DNA of 62,055 nucleotides from Myxococcota bacterium (lineage in GTDB: Bacteria; Myxococcota_A; UBA796; JAJRTE01). The stretch is taken from the NCBI GenBank assembly GCA_024278455.1, contig JAJRTE010000035.1, positions 1 to 62,055 on the forward strand, read 5' to 3'. Positions 18,155 to 28,011 of this stretch are shown here, piece by piece (position 1 is the stretch's first letter; each line of letters opens with the position of its first letter). The notes under the pieces are model-generated. The model made no database searches, was not told the origin of the DNA, and worked only from the letters and a program-made list of their open reading frames with translations. Made by a program: the position numbers and the translations under genes.

Positions 18155-18290
18155 AGTTGGCCGGGAACACGGGCGCGGCGGTCACCGCACGCGTGGAGGC
18201 GTATCGCTGGCGCTGCGGAACGGGGCTGGAAGCGCGGGTTGTCTACCGCGCGTGGAGGCGCGCGTCGCCCGCGCCAGGGTCGGTCCGCTG

Positions 18291-19148
18291 TCACTCCGGC
18301 GCAGCCGGCACGTGAGCCCCTTGTGCGATTGCGGCGCGGCGATAAGCATCGAGCAGGGCCAGGGCGGCCTCGACCAGCAGCATGCGCGGCCGGCAGGATT
18401 TCCTGTTGCCACGATTGGACCACCCGTTGTCTCTCAGGTGCTGGCAGGCTGCCCAGTGGAGGCCGACCAACTGCTCCGCACCAAAGCCATGACGAAACAT
18501 CTCCGCCACGAGCGCACCCAGCTTGTCTCTTGCTTCCTGTCCCTCGGCAGGGGTTCCGACCCACTTCTGGACGATCTCCTCGTACCTGCGAACCAGGTCT
18601 GCCTCGACTTCGCGCCGCATGTCGCCGTCCATGGTACTGGCAGCTTCCGTCGCCCCGGCCAGTCCACCAGCGCCAATGGCTGCCTCGAGCTGCGCCACCC
18701 GGCTTTCGAGGTTGGCGATGATCTTTTCCGCCTTGCGCCGCAGGTCCTCGGCACGATCCCGGTCGCGCACGGCGCGTTCCGCGCGGCCACGCTCCGCGGC
18801 CGCGACCACGGCGCGAACGAGCGCAGGGGAAAGGGACTCCTCCTTGGACAGGTAGTCCACCGCACCCGCCTGCAAGGCCGACTGCTCGACCCGTTCATCA
18901 CCGACGGCCGAGACCAGGATGATGGGGGCGCACAGGTCCTGCTGCGCCACCGTCTTGAGGAAATCGATCCCGTTCTGGCCTGGGAGGAAGTAGTCGAGAA
19001 GAACGACATCGAATTCCTCGACCCGCAGGCGGCGCTCTCCTTCTTCCGCCGTGTGGACGCTCTCCACGATGGCATCGAGCCGTCGTTGAAGCATTCGCGA
19101 GACCAACTCGATGTCGAGGGGATTGTCATCGATGATCAGGATACGCAT
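18291..19148 (-). CDS. Response regulator with receiver, coiled coil and RsbU-N/KaiA-like helical domain
   Basis: 285 residues. Receiver at 1-120 (LIIDDNP acidic pair, phospho-Asp in VVLLDYFLPG, Thr/Ser position VSAVG, Lys in YLSKEES). A coiled coil follows (about 125-165, RAVRDRDRAEDLRRKAEKI), then an all-helical end (RRYEEIVQKWV, FGAEQLVGLHWAACQHL, LLVEAALALLDAY) that looks like the RsbU N-terminal/KaiA-type domain used for protein contacts in partner-switching pathways. No DNA-binding or enzyme output domain, so signalling is probably by protein interaction. No kinase partner adjacent. It converges on recA. Confidence 0.82.
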   Translation of the reverse strand: MRILIIDDNPLDIELVSRMLQRRLDAIVESVHTAEEGERRLRVEEFDVVLLDYFLPGQNGIDFLKTVAQQDLCAPIILVSAVGDERVEQSALQAGAVDYLSKEESLSPALVRAVVAAAERGRAERAVRDRDRAEDLRRKAEKIIANLESRVAQLEAAIGAGGLAGATEAASTMDGDMRREVEADLVRRYEEIVQKWVGTPAEGQEARDKLGALVAEMFRHGFGAEQLVGLHWAACQHLRDNGWSNRGNRKSCRPRMLLVEAALALLDAYRRAAIAQGAHVPAAPE

Positions 19149-19205
19149 CCTGGCATTCTCACTGTCTCATTGCGGTCCGGTCTCTGTTTCTCTCCATCGG
19201 CCCGA

Positions 19206-21068
19206 TTATCCCTTCTCGATCTCGTACTTCTTGTTGCGCGAGATGCGTTCCAATAGGAGCATCGCGTCGTAGACGGTCAAGGAACCGTCCATCGTCAACA
19301 CGTCGAATGAGTAGACGCCGGTATCGTAGGAGAAGAACTCCCAGTCCATGTGCCACAGATCCCATTCTGGCAACAGGGTTTCCGGGGACGTCGGTATCGA
19401 CGGAAGGATCGTGGTCGTGGAATCCGGTGACTGGTACAGGTCCCAGAGCAACGTCTGCCGCACCGTCGTGTTCTCGGGAAGCCGGAACCGGTACGACATG
19501 ACGGTCCGATACAGGCTGGTCCCGGCCACGGGGTAGAAGGAGTAGGTACGTTCGAGAATGTTGAACGCCTCCGGCTGAATGAGGTCGAGGAAGTCGGGGG
19601 TGACGATGGCCTCGGTCTCGCTGGTCTTGCGACCCATGACCGCCACGTAGGCGCCTTCGTTGCCGACGCCATACTCGGAAGCGAGGATCATGGCATAGAG
19701 GGGACGATCCAGGAACTCCTGAGCGTGGAACACGGTGGCCGTCGTACCTCCGGTGGCACCGTTGACGCCGACGGGCAGGAAGCCGCGTTCCCCGATGTCG
19801 GCGATGGCGAACACGGCTGGCGGGTATTCCGCCGATACGCCGCTCGGCATGGCCGGGATCTCGACCGTCAGCGGGTAGTCGGTCACGCCTGACGGCGAGA
19901 CGATGAACGTCTCGTTCGCGCAAGGATCTCCGTCCTCTCCGGGCTGGGGAGGAGGTACGTCCGGATCGATGGAGACATCCGGGACGTAGGAATAACTGAA
20001 TTCGTACATGTTCGGGATGAGCATCATCATGAGACCGAGGTTGTAGAAGATGTCCTGGTCCTCCTCCAACCACCCGAAGACGGTGTCGAGTTGCAGATCT
20101 CCGGCCAACATGTAGGCACTGTAGGTTCCGGGCGGCCCGGGCACTTCGAAGTTCGGGATATCGGCGCAGTAAGCCTCCCCGACGATATTCGCCGGCATGT
20201 CCATGGCGTAGCCGCAGACGTCGACTTTTCTGAAATCCCCGAGCAGGGTGTTGATATCCAGAGACAGCGGGTTGCCATAGAAGCTCCGGGTGATGAGACC
20301 GATCCGGAGGTCCTTGAGCGCCAACGATCCCATCTGATCGAAGTCGACGCAACCCGTGAACTCATCGTAATCCGTGCTCGTCTCGCTGCGCAGGGGAACG
20401 ATGATGCGGCGGCTCTTCACGTCGAACACCGTGGCATGGTAGTAGTCGGGATGATAGGCCGTGACCGTCTGAGGGCCGTCGAGAGAACCATCGTCAGCGC
20501 TGATCGTCGCAACGCCTTCCTCGTCCGCGGCATACGTCGTCACGGTCTCGACGCCGAGGTAGATCTCCGCGTTCGGCACCGGCTCCCCGGTGTCGGCGTC
20601 GACGGCCTGGACCGTCAGTGTCGAGCCGTCCGTGACCTCGAGGACGACCGGATCACTGCTCAGCTCTTCCATGGTCGCCGTGATGATGGTGGTTCCCACG
20701 GCGAGTGCTGTGGCCAGACCCGTCTCATCGATGGACGCCACCGTCGGGTCGGCCGAGTTCCAGCCGGCGGCTGCCTCCGTCGCCTCTTCGCCGGATGCGA
20801 GCCACCCCTTGGCAACGAACTGGATCTCCGCGCCCGGCACGACAACGGCCGAGCCTGGAAACACCTCCACCCTGGTCAATGGGTCGTCCAACGGCGTCGG
20901 GGTCGGAAGCGGAGGCAACGTGCCCGCTGTCATGTCGTCGTCGTCGCCCCCCTGGATCACCGTGACATCGTCGTCATCGGACTCCGGTGGTGGCTCCTCG
21001 CCACAGCTTTTGCACCCGCTTATCCCCATCGAGCCCAACAGCAGCAAGAGCATGATCCGTTTCATCAC
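19206..21068 (-). CDS. Large secreted lipoprotein with Asp-rich linker and Ig-like domain
   Basis: 620 residues. Signal peptide with lipobox GISGC near residue 19. An acidic PESDDDDV and PLPTPTPL linker follows, then a bacterial Ig-like (Big_2) domain (VEVFPGSAVVVPGAEIQFVAKG, VASIDETGLATALAVGTT) and a carboxypeptidase-regulatory-like domain (VDADTGEPVPNAEIYL). The remaining 400 residues are unrecognised, rich in Tyr/Phe/Pro, with several Cys. A surface-exposed role is likely. One of only two intact genes in the window ending with TAA. Confidence 0.82.
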   Translation of the reverse strand: MMKRIMLLLLLGSMGISGCKSCGEEPPPESDDDDVTVIQGGDDDDMTAGTLPPLPTPTPLDDPLTRVEVFPGSAVVVPGAEIQFVAKGWLASGEEATEAAAGWNSADPTVASIDETGLATALAVGTTIITATMEELSSDPVVLEVTDGSTLTVQAVDADTGEPVPNAEIYLGVETVTTYAADEEGVATISADDGSLDGPQTVTAYHPDYYHATVFDVKSRRIIVPLRSETSTDYDEFTGCVDFDQMGSLALKDLRIGLITRSFYGNPLSLDINTLLGDFRKVDVCGYAMDMPANIVGEAYCADIPNFEVPGPPGTYSAYMLAGDLQLDTVFGWLEEDQDIFYNLGLMMMLIPNMYEFSYSYVPDVSIDPDVPPPQPGEDGDPCANETFIVSPSGVTDYPLTVEIPAMPSGVSAEYPPAVFAIADIGERGFLPVGVNGATGGTTATVFHAQEFLDRPLYAMILASEYGVGNEGAYVAVMGRKTSETEAIVTPDFLDLIQPEAFNILERTYSFYPVAGTSLYRTVMSYRFRLPENTTVRQTLLWDLYQSPDSTTTILPSIPTSPETLLPEWDLWHMDWEFFSYDTGVYSFDVLTMDGSLTVYDAMLLLERISRNKKYEIEKG

Positions 21069-21310
21069 TGTCCAACTCCGTGGTACGAACGGCGGCGACG
21101 TTCCCGGTGCGAGCCTGACTCGAGACCCGTGCGCGCCCAGACCTCACGACATTTGTGTCGCATTTCCGCTGACTGCCCCCTCTCCCATCGCGTCGTGCAT
21201 GCTCTGTGCCACTCGGCGGCATATTCGCTCGCCTCGCGCGGCTCCGCCTCCCCGCCCGATACCGCTTGCACACTGCCCCGGTTCCCATGACGCCGGTGCC
21301 GACCTGCCGC

Positions 21311-21541
21311 CTACGTGCGCTCCCCGGGTCCCACGGAGAAGCGGCCAACTACCTCGTACCCCGCGGCCGCGATAGCCTCATCGACCTGCCCGGACAGGGA
21401 CGCATCAGGCATCGCCACGATCGCACTGCCAACGGACACATCCACGATGGTCAAACCGTCGATGCGCTCCAGGGCGCTCCGCACCGCGCGCACGCAGTGG
21501 TCGCAGCCCATCCCACCAATTTCGATCCTGAACTCCAGCAT
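21311..21541 (-). CDS. Heavy-metal-associated (HMA) domain protein, copper-chaperone type
   Basis: 76 residues, a single ferredoxin-like HMA fold with metal motif GMGCDHC and typical C-terminal strand YEVVGRF. Such proteins deliver Cu(I) to P-type ATPases or other acceptors. ATG at 21541 has AAAGGA eight bases upstream; the ATG three codons earlier abuts that site. No copA or regulator is adjacent. Confidence 0.9.
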   Translation of the reverse strand: MLEFRIEIGGMGCDHCVRAVRSALERIDGLTIVDVSVGSAIVAMPDASLSGQVDEAIAAAGYEVVGRFSVGPGERT

Positions 21542-21690
21542 GACAACCATCCTTTCAGAGACCGGTCATCGGCTCTTCTGTAAGATATCATTGATGTTCC
21601 GCCGGTCAAGTGCCATAACCAGTAGACGGTAGCAGCAGGTGAACCACGGCCCTGTCCACGACCCAACCGAATCCAATACGAGGAGTGGCC

Positions 21691-22950
21691 ATGCACTGGA
21701 ACGTTCGCGACGACTTCCGCCTTCATCTCGTCCAACGGGTTTTCGGCCCCGCCTGCTACCTGTGTGCAGTATGTATCTGGGTGATTCCCGGCCCGGTCCG
21801 GCATGCCCAGGCCTCGGAGCCGAACATCGCCCCGCCGCAGGCGCAGGCCGAGACTTCCGTGGTCATCCCATCGTACCCCTTCTGGCCGAATGACGCCATG
21901 GTCGTCGATTCCACCCTGGTCTCGGACATGGCCGCGGACTACTGTGCCAGCAACGCCGATCCCTCGAGCGAAGGTTTCTTCTATGGCGACCTTCCCCTGG
22001 CGTCCATCGATGCGCTGTGCACGACCCCGGACGCCGGCGTCCCGTCGCTGCTGGGCAACCTCTACCTGTCGGGATACTTCGGTGGTATCTGGCTCCGGGA
22101 CAACCTGGATGACGACGCGGCTGCGCGCGCGCCCACGACCCGGGTATTCCCCTGGTTCACCGCCGCGGCACAGGCACTCGACGGTGACGACAAGGATCTG
22201 GGCGCACGAGGCAGCATACGCCCCGCACCGGCTCCGCCGGGCGACCTCAGCGGCTTCGGGGAGGCCCCCGGGCTCCGCAACGGCTCCCTTTTCCAGTGGG
22301 CCATGTTCCAGGCCATCGCCCGCGCAGCGGGGGCACAAACGAAGACGGCGCAACAGGGAGGGGCGCTCGAGGTCGTATTCGCGAACCGGGCCAGCCTCCC
22401 CCTGCTGCTGTCCATCTACGGGTACAACCTTGGCTATACGATGTTTTTGTTGGACAGCCCGCCAGATGGGGCGGAAACCATGCAAGGTATCCTGGTCTGC
22501 GACGACTACGTAATGGCCTGCTACAGTCCTGCCATCGACCTGGCCTTGCTGGACAGGTTCTGGCCCGCTATCACCAACCTCCAGTATCCACCCAGTCCGC
22601 GCTGGCAAAGAATGGACGCCTTGGTCCAGGAATTCGCTGCCGGAAGCGTCCAGGCGGGAGAAGACGTCTGGGCCGACATCATGTCCGACACCACCATATC
22701 CGCGGAAGCATACCCCATGCTGATGACCTTGAGCACGGGGTTCCTCTTGGTGTCCGACGCCGCTGCGCTCGGGGGCATCGGGGCCTGGGCCGCGGGCGAC
22801 ACCGCCGGGGGGCGTTGCGCTCTCCTCGCACAGGCAGGGTTGACAGTCTGGTCCGGCTCCTATTTCATGGGCCTGGTATCCGACGCTCCCCCCGGAACGA
22901 CCCCCACGCTCCAGTGTGCCGGTGACGTGGCTCGTCCGGAGGAGGAGTGA
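21691..22950 (+). CDS. Secreted protein of unknown function
   Basis: 419 residues. ATG 21691 with AGGAG five bases upstream. Long signal peptide (hydrophobic CYLCAVCIWVI, likely cleavage after HAQA). The mature part holds Trp/Tyr/Asp-rich segments, six or more Cys and a helical Gly/Ala stretch near the C-terminus (AAALGGIGAWAAGDTAGG) that might be membrane-associated. I recognise no family. Divergent from the HMA gene by about 150 bp. Confidence 0.75.
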   Translation: MHWNVRDDFRLHLVQRVFGPACYLCAVCIWVIPGPVRHAQASEPNIAPPQAQAETSVVIPSYPFWPNDAMVVDSTLVSDMAADYCASNADPSSEGFFYGDLPLASIDALCTTPDAGVPSLLGNLYLSGYFGGIWLRDNLDDDAAARAPTTRVFPWFTAAAQALDGDDKDLGARGSIRPAPAPPGDLSGFGEAPGLRNGSLFQWAMFQAIARAAGAQTKTAQQGGALEVVFANRASLPLLLSIYGYNLGYTMFLLDSPPDGAETMQGILVCDDYVMACYSPAIDLALLDRFWPAITNLQYPPSPRWQRMDALVQEFAAGSVQAGEDVWADIMSDTTISAEAYPMLMTLSTGFLLVSDAAALGGIGAWAAGDTAGGRCALLAQAGLTVWSGSYFMGLVSDAPPGTTPTLQCAGDVARPEEE

Positions 22951-23048
22951 TCCCGGCTCTCGCGTGATCCCTTCCGGAATGGCCACCGGGGACTGTTCGG
23001 CGCGTTCAGCGCGCCCGTGGGATCGAGGCGACACGTGAGGAGAGCGCC

Positions 23049-25412
23049 ATGGAACAGCTCCTGACACACCCGGACGGTATTCGACTCCTCCATGATCGCG
23101 GGCGCCGATTCGACCTGCGCATCCACGATCAATCCGTCCTGGGCATCTTTTCGCTTTCCTGGTCCTTTGTGGGCACCCACGAACGGGAAGCAGAGATGTC
23201 GTCTCTGCATCTTTCCGTTTCGGACATCTCCTTCGGCCGCCGGGGCGATACCGTCAGGCTGGCGTACCCGCCCTTCGCGGGGGCTCGGGTGGGCGTGCAC
23301 TTTCGCCTGCGCGGGAACGGGTTGGAGATTCGACAGTACCTCCGGAAGTCGGCGGGCAGCCCGGGTTCGACCCTGGCCGTCGGGAGTTTCGCGCTTGAAG
23401 GCGAGGATATCCGGGAGTCGTTCCTGAAAGGCTTCGGGCGTGATCCTGGATGGTGGTTCTTTCCACTCGGGTACGGCTCCTTCACGCCCGTGTGGGCTCG
23501 AGACAGCCGTGAGGTCCAGAAGGTACCGCCGTTCCCCACGGCGGCGATATTCAACCAGCACGTGGATTCTGTCTACTGGAACAGGGCCGACGTGCTCTCC
23601 ACGCCCTGGATGGCCACCATTCAACGCACGGGCATAGACTCGACCGTTTTGCTCGGCTTCCTCGAGGCGCGGGTCGGCGTTGGAGAAGTTGCGATTCTCC
23701 GTGGCGATCCGACCAGAGTCGTATTGCGTTCGGACTTTGGCGGCAAGACGCTCGTGGGGGAGCAGGAGTTGGCGAACGACCCGGCGGTCATCGCGTTCGG
23801 ACAGGACGGCGACGAGCTGATCCGCACCTGGACCCTCGAGACGGCGGAGCGCATGGAGGCCCGGCGGAAGCACCAGAAGGCCGCTTCCGGCTGGTGCTCC
23901 TGGTACTACTACTACACTCGAGTCACGGAGGGGGATGTTCACAAGAACCTCGAGGTCCTCGCCGAGCAGCGAAAGCGGCTTCCGGTCGCCTATGTCCAGT
24001 TGGATGATGGATACCAGACATTCGTGGGGGACTGGCTGTCGACGAATCGGAAATTCCTGGGGGGGCTGAAGTCGCTGGCGGCCCGTATCGAGGAGCAGGG
24101 ATTCATTCCGGGCATCTGGACAGCCCCCTTCTTCGTTCAGCGCGAGTCTGCCATATTCCGCCATCATCGCGACTGGCTCATCCACGATGAGCGCGGGAAG
24201 CCGGTCTGGATGGGCTACCTGCCCACGTGGGGCGTCCTGAGCGGTCACCTGTACGGTCTCGACCCGACCCATCCCGGAGTGCTTGGCTATCTCGAGGAGG
24301 TTTTCTCGACGCTGGTCGATTTCGGCTTCCAGTACTTCAAGATCGATTTCCTGTTTGCGGGTTTGAAGCCCGGCCGCCGTCACGACCCTGGGAAATCGCC
24401 GGTCGAGGCCTACCGGCTAGGTATCCGCCACATACGCGATGTGGTCGGCGACCGTTTTCTTCTTGGGTGCGGAGCCCCGCTGCTGCCTTCCGTGGGTATC
24501 GTCGATGGCATGCGTATCTCCCCTGACGTGAAGGAATCCTGGCGGGACCCCGTCATTGGCTTTCTTGCTCGAGGTGCCGGGCACCCGTGTGCGGAACTGG
24601 CCCTGGTGAACTGCGTGACCCGGGCCCATCTCCACGGTACTTGGTGGATCAATGACCCGGACTGTCTCCTGGTGCGCGAACGACGAAGCAATTTGACGCT
24701 CGAGGAGGTCCAAACGCTGGTTTCCGTCCTATCTCTTACCGGGGGGATGCTGTTTCTGAGCGACGATTTGGCAGAGTTGTCCCTGGAACGGCGACAGATG
24801 GCGGAGTTGGCCCTACCTCCACGGGGGAGTGCGGCGATGGCCCTCGGCGCGCGGCTGTCGTCCCGCCCCGAGCGCTTCGTGCGGCGCTACACGGGCCCGT
24901 CGGGCAAGCTCGAGGCGGTGGGAGCTGTGATCAACTGGTCGGACGAGTCGGCCAACCGACGGGTCGCCCCCGCGGACTTCGGACTGCCAGACGTGCCCTG
25001 TCATGCTTTCGAATTCTGGTCTGGCAAGTACCAGGTGGCGTCTGCCGCCCACCCCATGGAGATTCGCTTGAAGCCGCACCAGGCAGCGGTGATCACGCTT
25101 CGGCCGCTCGAGGACAGGCCGCAACTGGTGTCTGTCACCCACCATCTCGGCCAGGTGAGCACCGTTGTGAGCGGCGAGGCCTGGTCCCGTGACGGGCGCC
25201 TCGAGGTGGGGCTGGACACGGGCGCCGACAGGGAGGGCGATGTGCTGGTCGCGGTACCATCGGGGTACCACGTGGCCGAGGCGTTGGCAGGGGGCGGGGC
25301 GAAGGTCGTCGGCCACGGCTCCTTCGCCGGGGGCGTCCGCTACGCCGTGCCGGTTTCTCACGCCGGAACCCTGACCATAGGATTCGCCCGGGAGCCTGGG
25401 ACAGGGGGCTGA
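23049..25412 (+). CDS. Glycoside hydrolase family 36-type enzyme (alpha-galactosidase-like)
   Basis: 787 residues. N-terminal beta-sandwich, then a (beta/alpha)8 barrel starting at GWCSWYYYYT with YVQLDDGYQ and PGIWTAPFF. The nucleophile Asp is in YFKIDFLF and the likely acid/base Asp in MRISPDVKESW. A C-terminal beta domain follows. GH36 enzymes cleave alpha-galactosides such as raffinose family sugars; the exact substrate here is not evident. No signal peptide, so cytoplasmic. GAGGAG before the ATG. No sugar transporter is next to it. Confidence 0.9.
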   Translation: MEQLLTHPDGIRLLHDRGRRFDLRIHDQSVLGIFSLSWSFVGTHEREAEMSSLHLSVSDISFGRRGDTVRLAYPPFAGARVGVHFRLRGNGLEIRQYLRKSAGSPGSTLAVGSFALEGEDIRESFLKGFGRDPGWWFFPLGYGSFTPVWARDSREVQKVPPFPTAAIFNQHVDSVYWNRADVLSTPWMATIQRTGIDSTVLLGFLEARVGVGEVAILRGDPTRVVLRSDFGGKTLVGEQELANDPAVIAFGQDGDELIRTWTLETAERMEARRKHQKAASGWCSWYYYYTRVTEGDVHKNLEVLAEQRKRLPVAYVQLDDGYQTFVGDWLSTNRKFLGGLKSLAARIEEQGFIPGIWTAPFFVQRESAIFRHHRDWLIHDERGKPVWMGYLPTWGVLSGHLYGLDPTHPGVLGYLEEVFSTLVDFGFQYFKIDFLFAGLKPGRRHDPGKSPVEAYRLGIRHIRDVVGDRFLLGCGAPLLPSVGIVDGMRISPDVKESWRDPVIGFLARGAGHPCAELALVNCVTRAHLHGTWWINDPDCLLVRERRSNLTLEEVQTLVSVLSLTGGMLFLSDDLAELSLERRQMAELALPPRGSAAMALGARLSSRPERFVRRYTGPSGKLEAVGAVINWSDESANRRVAPADFGLPDVPCHAFEFWSGKYQVASAAHPMEIRLKPHQAAVITLRPLEDRPQLVSVTHHLGQVSTVVSGEAWSRDGRLEVGLDTGADREGDVLVAVPSGYHVAEALAGGGAKVVGHGSFAGGVRYAVPVSHAGTLTIGFAREPGTGG

Positions 25413-25551
25413 AACCTGCTTGACGCCACGCGGGAATGCGTATAACACTCGTTCTCGAAGACGCACTGGGACCCCGCGACGACGGAAAACAGGCCGCTCG
25501 AGCAGGGTGTGTCACGAGCGCTGGAAACTTCCATGCAGAGGAGACGATACC

Positions 25552-25824
25552 ATGACAGAAGCCGAAGCCAATGCCGAGAGAATGGAGCAGTTGAAGAACC
25601 AGGCCCGGGAAGCCTTCGACGACCTGAAGGTTCGCGCCCAAGGCGGGTACGAGAAGGCATCACAGACCTACCAGGAGACGGTGAACCGTGTGAAGGCGAC
25701 CAGCATCGGTGATATCAAGACGACAGTCGTGAACTACGTCAAGGACCACCCCGTCAAGTCCGCCTCGTTCCTGGTCGCCATTGGCGCTGCGATCGGTGCG
25801 TTCGTCGCCTGGAGGAGGAAGTAG
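25552..25824 (+). CDS. Small ElaB/YqjD/DUF883-like membrane-anchored protein
   Basis: 90 residues. ATG 25552 with GAGGAG eight bases upstream. An amphipathic, charged helix (about 1-60) precedes VKDHPVKSASFLVAIGAAIGAFVAWRRK, a C-terminal membrane anchor with Arg-rich end, as in DUF883 proteins that tether ribosomes or respond to stress. Follows the GH36 gene by about 140 bp and is probably transcribed separately. Confidence 0.78.
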   Translation: MTEAEANAERMEQLKNQAREAFDDLKVRAQGGYEKASQTYQETVNRVKATSIGDIKTTVVNYVKDHPVKSASFLVAIGAAIGAFVAWRRK

Positions 25825-25890
25825 CCGCCCACTCCGCCCGAAGCAGGACGAACACGGCGCCATGCCCCCTTCGAGGGTACCTGGCGCACC

Positions 25891-27774
25891 CTACGGGCGG
25901 CGCACCTTCCCGGTGACTCGGCAGGCTTCGGGTAGTGTCACGCGCGGCTCCACGGCGAGGTCCGCGCAAGGATCCTCCCCGGCAATCTCGACGGTCAATT
26001 CCCCTCCCTTCTCCACAACGAGACCGTCCCCGATACGCACATCGAGTCCATGAACGACGAGCGTCGCTCCCGGCTCGAGAGTGCCGCCTCGCCCGACCCG
26101 GCGCGCCAGGTCCCCATCGGTGAGTTCCAGCAGGCCGTCCAACTCGATGGTGACACTCGAGGTGTCCGGGATGTTCCACCCTATCTGTCTCAGGCGCCGT
26201 GCGGCGTGACGATTCATCGCCGCACGGACCATGGCCGGCGAATCCTCGCCTCGAGCGTTCTTGGTGGGGGCGAAGCAAACGTCGCGCTCCTCCGCGACGA
26301 CCACGCCGTCGTTGAAGCCGTCGAAAAGGAAGGTCTCGAATTTCAGGAATTTCCTGTCGGGGTCGCCCGGTCGCCCATCCTGGTCGATGTGGGACGCCGA
26401 CTTCCTGGCCACCAGTGGCGCGTTGTCCTGGGGATGCGCAACCACCGACTCCAGGGTGACGACCACGAGGTTGGGATTCACGGCCCCCCAACGATACTCG
26501 AGCCCATCAGCCAGGTCCGCAGGAAGGTCCGCCAGCCCCACCAGTTCGTCCTCCGGCCCGCGCTCGCCCGGAGGGATGAGAGCTATCGTATCGTTTCTCC
26601 GCACGCCCAGCCAGGGCTTGCCTGAGCGGTCGACAAGCAGGTGCTGATTGACCTCGTCGATGTCGCTGTATTCCCAGACGGCGAGTCCACCGCCTCTCCT
26701 CACCAGTACACCGGCCCTTTCGGTCGGCATCTTCTTCGGCAGGGCAATGAACGACATGGCGATGGCCCCGGGATCCAGGCCCGGCTCGGCCCGCCGGTGC
26801 GCGCCGAGAAGATAGCGGTGGCCAATGGTTGCGAGCGGATTGTCGATCTGGAGCCACTGCACGTAGCGCGTCCCGAAACGCTCGAGGAACTCAAGCACTT
26901 CAGGTTTCAGGAGGACACATTTGGTGAAGTCTCCGTGACCGTAGCCCCCCACGGCGACACGGCCGGGGTGTTCCAGCACGAGATCGTACTCCCCCGGCCC
27001 GACTTCCTCGATGTATGGCAGGCTCCGCTGACGAACCACCAGCATTTCGTCTCGCAAGCCGAAATAGTCTCGCTCTTCGAAGAACCTGCGCGTGGCGGTG
27101 TCGGTCGCGTCGCTTACCATGACGATGTAAGGAACCGGTTTCCCGTAGCGCCTGCGCAGCGCAACGAGACGACCCACCCGCGCCTCGAAGAAGTTGTGCG
27201 CCCTTGAGGGCGAGATGGGGAACAGTCCCTTCGGACGATTCCCCGCCGCCTCCGCAAACCTCGACCCGGCGCCCCCCGCCCCCTCCACGAGTGCCAGCCA
27301 CCCCTGCTGGAGCACCTCTTCGCCGAGTTTCAGGGCGTTCTCGAGGTCGGGGTCGTGCTCCGGGCGCAGGATTGCCGGCGGGGCCAGCTCGCCCCTGGTT
27401 CGCGCCTCGAGCCGCTCCGGGTCGGCGAGCAGAGCCAGGTTGCGCTCGAGCAGGTCCAGGTCGATCCGGCTCACTTGTTCGAGCAGCCGCTGGCGTTCAC
27501 GTAGTGACAATTGGTTCCAGAACCGGAAGATGCGTCCGCGATCGGCGTCGAAGAGCCGCAAGGCGTTCTGCGCGAAGGCCGGGTAGGTGGCGAGGATGGC
27601 CCGGCGCACGTCGAGCGCCTTCTCGCGGGACCCGAACGCCATGGCGGTGCGCTTCAGATTGGCGGCACTGCCGGACGCCCCGGGCGGAGCCGGTCGCTGG
27701 TCACGTGTGTCCTGCCGGTCTTGTCGCGCGTGTTCGCCGGCCTTTTTCGTGAGATTCGGGTCGCCTTGGCTCAT
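25891..27774 (-). CDS. UDPGP-family nucleotidyltransferase, UAP1-like (UDP-N-acetylhexosamine pyrophosphorylase type)
   Basis: 627 residues. After an N-terminal helical region come a GGAGSRF loop in the place of the family's GGxGTRLG, PISPSRAHNFFE, the nucleotide/sugar segments GYGHGDFTKC, QIDNPLA and EYSDIDE, and KFLKFETFLFDGF, which matches the KxEKFVFD end of eukaryotic-type UAP1. It should join UTP and a hexose- or hexosamine-1-phosphate. A beta-rich tail may be a short left-handed helix. The start at 27774 has AAAGGA upstream; the open frame beyond is Arg-rich and noncoding in style. Substrate not determinable by eye. Confidence 0.8.
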   Translation of the reverse strand: MSQGDPNLTKKAGEHARQDRQDTRDQRPAPPGASGSAANLKRTAMAFGSREKALDVRRAILATYPAFAQNALRLFDADRGRIFRFWNQLSLRERQRLLEQVSRIDLDLLERNLALLADPERLEARTRGELAPPAILRPEHDPDLENALKLGEEVLQQGWLALVEGAGGAGSRFAEAAGNRPKGLFPISPSRAHNFFEARVGRLVALRRRYGKPVPYIVMVSDATDTATRRFFEERDYFGLRDEMLVVRQRSLPYIEEVGPGEYDLVLEHPGRVAVGGYGHGDFTKCVLLKPEVLEFLERFGTRYVQWLQIDNPLATIGHRYLLGAHRRAEPGLDPGAIAMSFIALPKKMPTERAGVLVRRGGGLAVWEYSDIDEVNQHLLVDRSGKPWLGVRRNDTIALIPPGERGPEDELVGLADLPADLADGLEYRWGAVNPNLVVVTLESVVAHPQDNAPLVARKSASHIDQDGRPGDPDRKFLKFETFLFDGFNDGVVVAEERDVCFAPTKNARGEDSPAMVRAAMNRHAARRLRQIGWNIPDTSSVTIELDGLLELTDGDLARRVGRGGTLEPGATLVVHGLDVRIGDGLVVEKGGELTVEIAGEDPCADLAVEPRVTLPEACRVTGKVRRP

Positions 27775-28011
27775 GGAACGGGTCCTTTCCTGTCGCGTGC
27801 CAGATGTGCAACCATACCCTGAATTCGAGGTCTGGCGCAAGCGCCGGCGGAAGCCGGAGCGACTGGCGGTCCGTTCGTTGAGGGCGAGCCGTCTCAGGTG
27901 CGCGCCCACGCGATGCCTGACACGGCTGTTCACGTCCGGAAACCCGGTCGAGGGCACCCGGTTGCGGCCGATAGTGTGCGTGGCCGCGCCGGTGTGGCGG
28001 GGGAATCCCTG

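Noticed and set aside
18193..18260. Direct repeat GCGTGGAGGCG after recA as a terminator
   Set aside because: Two copies only, with no stable hairpin or U-tract in a G+C-rich spacer; probably chance.
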